A DNA stretch of 10,535 nucleotides, from positions 1 through 10,535 of the forward strand of contig JAQIWT010001507.1 of the NCBI GenBank assembly GCA_034696485.1, written 5' to 3'. The notes below the pieces were generated by a model. The model was not told the DNA's origin. It made no database searches and saw only the letters and a program-made list of their open reading frames with translations. Position 1 is the stretch's first letter. The number at the start of each line of letters is the position of its first letter. Positions 7,507-10,535 of the stretch are shown here, one piece after another. This stretch comes from Isohypsibius dastychi (taxonomy: Eukaryota; Tardigrada; Eutardigrada; Parachela; Isohypsibiidae). Position numbers and translations under genes: made by a program.

Positions 7507-8987
7507 GTGCGTCAACCGACTGTACTCCGGCTGCAAGACACAGTCGGCAATCCAAACCTCGTCTGCCGTTGCCACTCCGGAGATGGTGAGAATATTGAAC
7601 CCTTAAACCGCAATCATCCCGCCCTTTGGCGTTCAAGTAAGTGATACGCAACTGTTGTTGGCCCACTCGCAAAAGACCCTTTTGTGGATAGGTGAGTGAG
7701 TTCAAGGTAAGAAAGACCTTTTTTTAGAACAATATTTTTCAATCCAGTGACTTCACTTGACATGGGCAATCTTGAGAGAATATGCGTCAATTTTCGAATG
7801 CTTCCACCAGAGTCTTCGTTTTCTTACCAACAGAGCACACTCAAGCTGACAATTGTCGAGTGCAGCCCCCATGCAGCCTGTAGTAATTTCCCAGACAATC
7901 CGTCACGTATTGTTCGTAACGCCTGCCCTCTTCCCCAGTTCCCGTGGGTACACATATTGCCAACGTTTTACTGCAGACGGTAGTGCTGCCAACAATTCTA
8001 CCATTCAGTTCTTCTTCTTCTCCGTTGTCGCTTTCTGCGCGATATTGATAGAAATGTTCATGAAGCTCTTCTTGTTCTTTGTGTTCTCATGCTATTCAGC
8101 CACAGGACAACTACTGTCCACTAACTCTTTGCGACTGTCGACCGGATCATGGTATTATTGATTGTACAAATCGGGATCGTCAACATTTTCCAACAGACCC
8201 AACTGAAATTCCAATCGGCTCACTCAAGAAATGCAAGGTTCTGGATTTACGAGGAAATAGAATCACCTGTCTTCCACCGATGAAAAAATTTGTGGAGATT
8301 CTGCCGCATCTTGAACATGTTGTTCTTCTTGACAATCCATTGAACTGTTCTTGTTCGTCATGGGATTCTTTTACTTCTTCACTGACACTATTCCCATCAC
8401 ACGCGGAAATTCATATGATGAGTATAACAGAGCAGCAAAAACCGGGTGAGAGAAAAGTCAATGCAACAAGAAGAGACAAGAATAGGAAATGACCATATTC
8501 TAGATTCAGCAGCGTCTCGCGCGCAAATTATCGCCTTCAGTGTTGTTTTGTGCATTGTTGTGTTATTTGTTGCCATTGTGGCGTTTATTCTGTGTCGCGG
8601 TGAAAACGGCACAATGTGCTGCAGCAGCTATGCCAATGAACAATTCGTAAAAACCAATGCTAATGTGAGTGAATTTATAAATATGGCCAATCGACTGGCA
8701 GAGGCTTATGAAAACGTTTCCTTTGGGAATGTAGTTGGATTTACTTCATGAACCACGCTGGCCAAGGAAACGGAAGAATATAACCGATATTACCAAATGC
8801 TCACCCCTATCGGAGGCTCAGACAGAAGGAACCCGAAATGCCCCCCTCCCCAGCACGTCTGAAGAAACGTGAACGGGGTCGTTTTTTCCACATCTATATG
8901 TTTTTGCTGTTTCTTTTCATCGTGTTAAAAATCATGTTATAACATAAGAAAAAAAATTTTTTCAGAGCTAAGCGGATTTGTCGCTGA
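7507..8987 (+). CDS. Single-pass membrane protein with leucine-rich repeats, multi-exon
   Basis: Predicted exons are about 7507-7691, 7748-7947, 8100-8445, 8504-8664, 8735-8868 and 8966-8987. Introns of 56, 152, 58, 70 and 97 bases each have GT-AG ends and compatible phases. The ectodomain starts with a Cys-rich cap-like piece (LVCRCHSGDGENIE), then repeats with IIPPFG and NLERICVNFRMLPPESSF, a second Cys motif (YCPLTLCDC), LRR (VLDLRGNRITCLPP) and a C-terminal-cap-like NPLNCSCSSWD containing an N-C-S glycosylation sequon. One hydrophobic helix (8527-8598, IIAFSVVLCIVVLFVAIVAF) is followed by Cys/Arg and a Lys/Arg-rich, then Ser/Thr/Pro-rich tail ending ...STSEETAKRICR. This is a plasma-membrane LRR receptor or adhesion architecture. 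The start and signal peptide are not found, and the N-terminal cap is in a different frame from the next repeat (break near 7600-7606), so the 5' end is incomplete or damaged. Confidence 0.6.
8527..8598 (+). other. Transmembrane segment of the LRR protein
   Basis: About 24 consecutive hydrophobic residues (Ile/Val/Phe/Leu/Ala with one Cys) follow SAASRAQ and precede CRGENGT, which fits a type I single-pass orientation with the LRR part outside. Confidence 0.75.
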
Positions 8988-9209
8988 TGTTGAAAAATAG
9001 AAAAAATCCTGAATGTCATGTTCATGAAGAGGCAACCCACTCCGAACTCGAACCCACTCTACTCTCCCTTGCCAACCTCAAACCAGGTTACAGTGGAGCG
9101 CCGACAAGTGGGAGCTATAAAAACTACTTCGATGAGGGACATCTACCACACACCCGACCTTAATCTTTTTTGGAAGCCAACAGAAGAAAACTTTGCAAGC
9201 CCATCGCAG

Positions 9210-9225
9210 CCCCCCCCCCCCCCCC
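9210..9225. repeat. Poly-C homopolymer, 16 bases
   Basis: Sixteen consecutive C are followed by t, c, t and five more C. Runs of this kind are slippage-prone in replication and sequencing, and a change in its length would alter the frame of the open stretch that crosses it (RQPTPNS... frame). Confidence 0.9.
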
Positions 9226-9234
9226 TCTCCCCCG

Positions 9235-9240
9235 AATAAA
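9235..9240 (+). promoter_or_regulatory. AATAAA polyadenylation signal
   Basis: A canonical AATAAA lies 248 bases after the predicted stop of the LRR gene. A second one is at 9379-9384. Confidence 0.55.
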
Positions 9241-10535
9241 CAAGACATGCGGTTATGCGAAAAAGGGTTACCAGTTCAGGGAATCATCTGCTTTTGCTCG
9301 GGGCTCTTACTTTGGGGATGTTGGGATTCTCCAACAAAATTTCTCTCATTGAAATTTTCGTTGTTAACTTGAGGTTACAATAAAAATTTGAGTCCGACAA
9401 CCCTCTTCCGAAAAGAAGAATGAAACAAAAACAAGCTCAAAATGCTTGCTGGTCTTGAACTTCAAATCTCTCCCGGTGTCTAAAACAAGTTCGAATAAGG
9501 AGTGAAACAAATCAAAAGACGGATCTACCCCGATTTCATCTGCGCTGCAAATGACGTTGAAACCCCGCAACATGCAAGGATTTCCAAATGTATTTCAGCA
9601 CCAGTTGTTATAAATTACATATTCAAATCATTCAGGAAATCTTGAGCCAGAAACTGTAGAGTTCAGGGATTTTGGTCTCAATGTGCAGAACTCACGACGA
9701 CTCTTGACATGAATAACCAAGGAGTCAAGACCCGAAAACGGCGCACACGACCTGCTTCTATACATCAAAATTACTGGTTATACTAGTTTCTATTTTTCGG
9801 ATTCGTAATTACCAAATAAAACTCGACAAACATACATAGGATACCCGAGCAGCCGAAATTGAATTTATGAACCAGCTTTCAAAGAATCGACCTTCCGAAG
9901 TGCATTTTCACTCATCGCAACAAATCACTAGAGGCATGCACGTTCACATTAGGCGATTGCCAGATAAGTGTGTCCTGGTAATGTCAATAATAATCGAAAC
10001 TCAGAAGTACTGAGAACTGCCGGGAAAAACTTACTTTTTATCATAACTTCTGCGACTAAATGCTTGAATGTCTGCAAAATCATTGTACAAGAGTACCTGC
10101 CAGTACAAAAATCCGCCGCTGGGTTCACCGATACACAATTTCACTACCAAATCAGTCTTAACCGCGGACTTTCGTGTGGAAAAGTGTTGACTGAGCCTTT
10201 TATTCCGGTTTATCGAATCGACACAATTCACAGTCAATACTGTTTGCAAGGCCTTCGTGTCATCATTACTAGCAGCAATCTCTACCTCGAAGCTAGTGCA
10301 CAATATGAAATCTTTTGAAAACTATCAAACACAAAAACGACACACACACGGTGTGCTTAACACGTATCAGGGCAAAGCAGCTTTTCTGAGAGCTGATCTC
10401 TCTCGCGCATGCTCCCTGTTTTCTTTGCTTAACTTCAAATCATGATGGAAATGATACTCCTCCAGTGGTTTCAAGCTCTTTCAAACAAATAGACCCGCTT
10501 AGAAACAGATCATGGATGATGAGGCCACATCATGG
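9241..10535. other. No recognisable gene
   Basis: Only shadow-type frames are visible. A plus-strand one (9968-10318) lacks an ATG start, and a minus-strand one (10303-10031) lies antisense to it. Neither has a motif, clear codon bias or convincing splice sites. A short basic ATG frame at about 9710 (KTRKRRTRP) is only 26 codons long. There is a small (AC)n stretch near 10330-10350. No tRNA-like or rRNA-like segment is seen. Confidence 0.4.

Larger units (their letters stand above)
8988..9240 (+). other. Probable 3' UTR, or an alternative last exon
   Basis: If splicing uses the strong ttttttcag acceptor (8957-8965), translation ends at 8985-8987 and this is 3' UTR. However, two overlapping frames stay open here: one from 8978 to a TAA at 9161-9163 (NPECHVHEEATHSELEP...), the other to a TAA at 9237-9239 (RQPTPNSNPLYSPLPTS, then YHTPDLNLFWKP and a proline run). 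Both read like cytoplasmic-tail sequence, so a different acceptor could append one of them. Confidence 0.4.

Noticed and set aside
7180-7575. 131-codon minus-strand open frame, including a well-placed ATGGCGG at 7442
   Set aside because: It is antisense to the LRR cap region, runs through AT-rich intergenic sequence, and has no acceptor that would join it to the 57-residue gene.
8054-8112. Signal-peptide-like MFMKLFLFFVFSCYSATG
   Set aside because: It is encoded by the polypyrimidine tract before the ttcag acceptor at 8099 and is out of frame with the LRR exon, so the hydrophobicity is a by-product of T-rich sequence.
9968-10318. 116-codon plus-strand frame and its 90-codon antisense partner
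   Set aside because: The plus frame has no ATG start, both strands are equally open, and neither shows a motif or splice context.
1-10535. CRISPR arrays, tRNA or rRNA genes
   Set aside because: There are no regularly spaced repeats, no tRNA A/B-box pair with cloverleaf potential and no conserved rRNA segments.

Overview
The window is eukaryotic, most likely from a small invertebrate such as a nematode (inferred, not proven). The evidence is short GT-AG introns of about 45 to 150 bases, acceptors such as tttacag, cccag and ttttttcag, single genes on alternating strands, AATAAA signals, and no bacterial operon or Shine-Dalgarno logic.

Left third (1-2640): mostly non-coding sequence with scattered gene debris. 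It holds an unrecognised broken ORF (about 614-1017), a 23-base near-perfect palindrome (1195-1217), a low-complexity GAGCA/AGCAG tract (about 1410-1600), and a frame-broken gene for a BED-like zinc-finger plus coiled-coil protein (1776-2323). A further plus-strand exon-like piece lies at 2644-2841.

Middle (about 2800-6300): a head-to-head pair of decayed genes. On the minus strand (4767 down to about 2800) is the N-terminal and 3'-5' exonuclease half of a family B DNA polymerase of the protein-primed 'organellar and viral' type (the class in Maverick/Polinton elements and related viruses). It keeps recognisable exonuclease motifs but has several in-frame stops, frameshifts, a ruined splice acceptor and no polymerase palm. 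On the plus strand (4820-6244) is an unrecognised gene, also broken, ending in a low-complexity Pro/Ser/Arg-rich tail. Together they look like a fossil of an integrated virus-like or Maverick-like element, although I see no terminal repeats, integrase, ATPase or recognisable capsid motif.

Right half (6440-9240): three compact host-type genes. These are a two-exon 96-residue protein (6440-6799, plus), a two-exon 57-residue coiled-coil protein convergent with it (7241-7016, minus), and a multi-exon single-pass membrane protein with leucine-rich repeats (about 7507-8987, plus) followed by a poly-C run and an AATAAA signal. The LRR gene and the 57-residue gene are divergent and share the 7242-7506 interval. 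The last 1.3 kb holds nothing I can name.

Nearly every gene carries at least one stop or frame break, including some that look like ordinary host genes. Real decay and uncorrected assembly indels must therefore both be kept in mind.
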